Notes under the pieces: generated by a model
Told to the model about the DNA's origin: nothing
Seen by the model: the letters and a program-made list of their open reading frames with translations, nothing else
Databases searched by the model: none
In this document: in pieces, positions 38,023 to 38,086 of the stretch
Position numbering within the stretch: position 1 is the stretch's first letter
Layout: each line of letters opens with the position of its first letter
From: Laceyella putida
GTDB taxonomy: Bacteria; Bacillota; Bacilli; Thermoactinomycetales; Thermoactinomycetaceae
Reading direction: 5' to 3'
DNA: 38,086 nt
Assembly: GCF_042665195.1 (NCBI RefSeq)
Contig: NZ_JBHTBW010000050.1
Coordinates: 1-38,086 of the forward strand
Position numbers and translations under genes: made by a program

Positions 38023-38060
38023 TAGGGCGTGTCTGGTGAATCCATCATGATTTCCTGTTA
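38023..38060. mobile_element. Possible insertion-sequence end at the window edge
   Basis: TAGGGCGTGTCTG (38023-38035) is the inverted copy of CAGACACGCCCTA at 31650-31662, and similarity continues with gaps for about ten more bases (AAT and TCA shared at the same distance). It follows a long A/T-rich stretch. This resembles a terminal inverted repeat whose element continues past the window. No transposase is in view, so it stays tentative. Confidence 0.3.
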
Positions 38061-38086
38061 GAATGTTCATAACAACAAAAGCAAGG

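Noticed and set aside
31650..38035. The 13-base inverted blocks as ends of one 6.4-kb transposon
   Set aside because: A 13-base inverted match is expected a few times by chance in 38 kb. No transposase lies between them and no target duplication was seen, so I keep them only as a possible shared element end.
1..38086. CRISPR arrays, tRNA and rRNA genes
   Set aside because: No regularly spaced repeats and no cloverleaf or rRNA sequence was recognised anywhere in the window.

Overview
The window looks like the chromosome of an endospore-forming Bacillota (order Bacillales). The evidence is a PerR with every metal ligand of the Bacillus protein, a YgzB/UPF0295 protein beside it, GerP-type spore germination proteins, two Spo0M proteins, strong AGGAGG ribosome binding sites and many TTG/GTG starts. 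GC is moderate in most of the window and clearly lower in the last 6.5 kb. A Thermoactinomycetaceae-like organism would fit, but I cannot fix the genus.

Layout. (1) 0.2-5.6 kb: a hypothetical protein, ygzB, an acyl-CoA-synthetase-like protein lacking its C-terminal lid, perR with a Fur/Per-type operator, a DUF4383 membrane protein, a stand-alone MurG-type glycosyltransferase and a DCC-family redox protein. (2) 5.9-10.6 kb: a DUF4870 membrane protein, a LysE-type exporter behind a possible pseudoknotted leader RNA, endonuclease III, a D-2-hydroxyacid dehydrogenase, a methyltransferase and the thiol peroxidase bcp. (3) 10.8-16.1 kb: a probable mannose operon (PRD regulator, PTS EIIBC, EIIA, mannose-6-phosphate isomerase) carrying two copies of an interspersed repeat whose core also occurs upstream of nth. 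(4) 16.1-19.95 kb: a 36-residue membrane peptide, a two-component system, and a spore-germination-type locus in which hsp20 and two GerP-like genes diverge from a short gerPC. (5) 20.0-23.3 kb: a tandem fluoride-channel pair, tail-to-tail with a three-gene ABC exporter. (6) 23.7-29.4 kb: an ECF sigma factor with its membrane anti-sigma factor, then two spo0M paralogues in one direction with a kinase-like/coiled-coil gene. (7) 29.6-31.3 kb: hemL and a group II truncated haemoglobin.

(8) 31.35-38.09 kb is an AT-rich accessory island: mazEF, several orphan or broken small genes, a coiled-coil protein, the 3' end of a group II intron without its reverse transcriptase, a DUF559-type nuclease, a 37-residue membrane peptide and a possible insertion-sequence end at the window edge. 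hemL, bcp, perR and ygzB are adjacent in B. subtilis but here are spread over about 30 kb.

The genes group into peroxide/haem stress (perR, bcp, hemL, globin), sugar uptake (man genes), envelope sensing and export (two-component system, ECF pair, ABC transporter, MurG) and sporulation/germination (gerP-like genes, hsp20, spo0M). No rRNA, tRNA or CRISPR array was seen. The least familiar parts are the spo0M/kinase-like gene set, the hsp20-gerP locus, the LysE leader and the repeat family.
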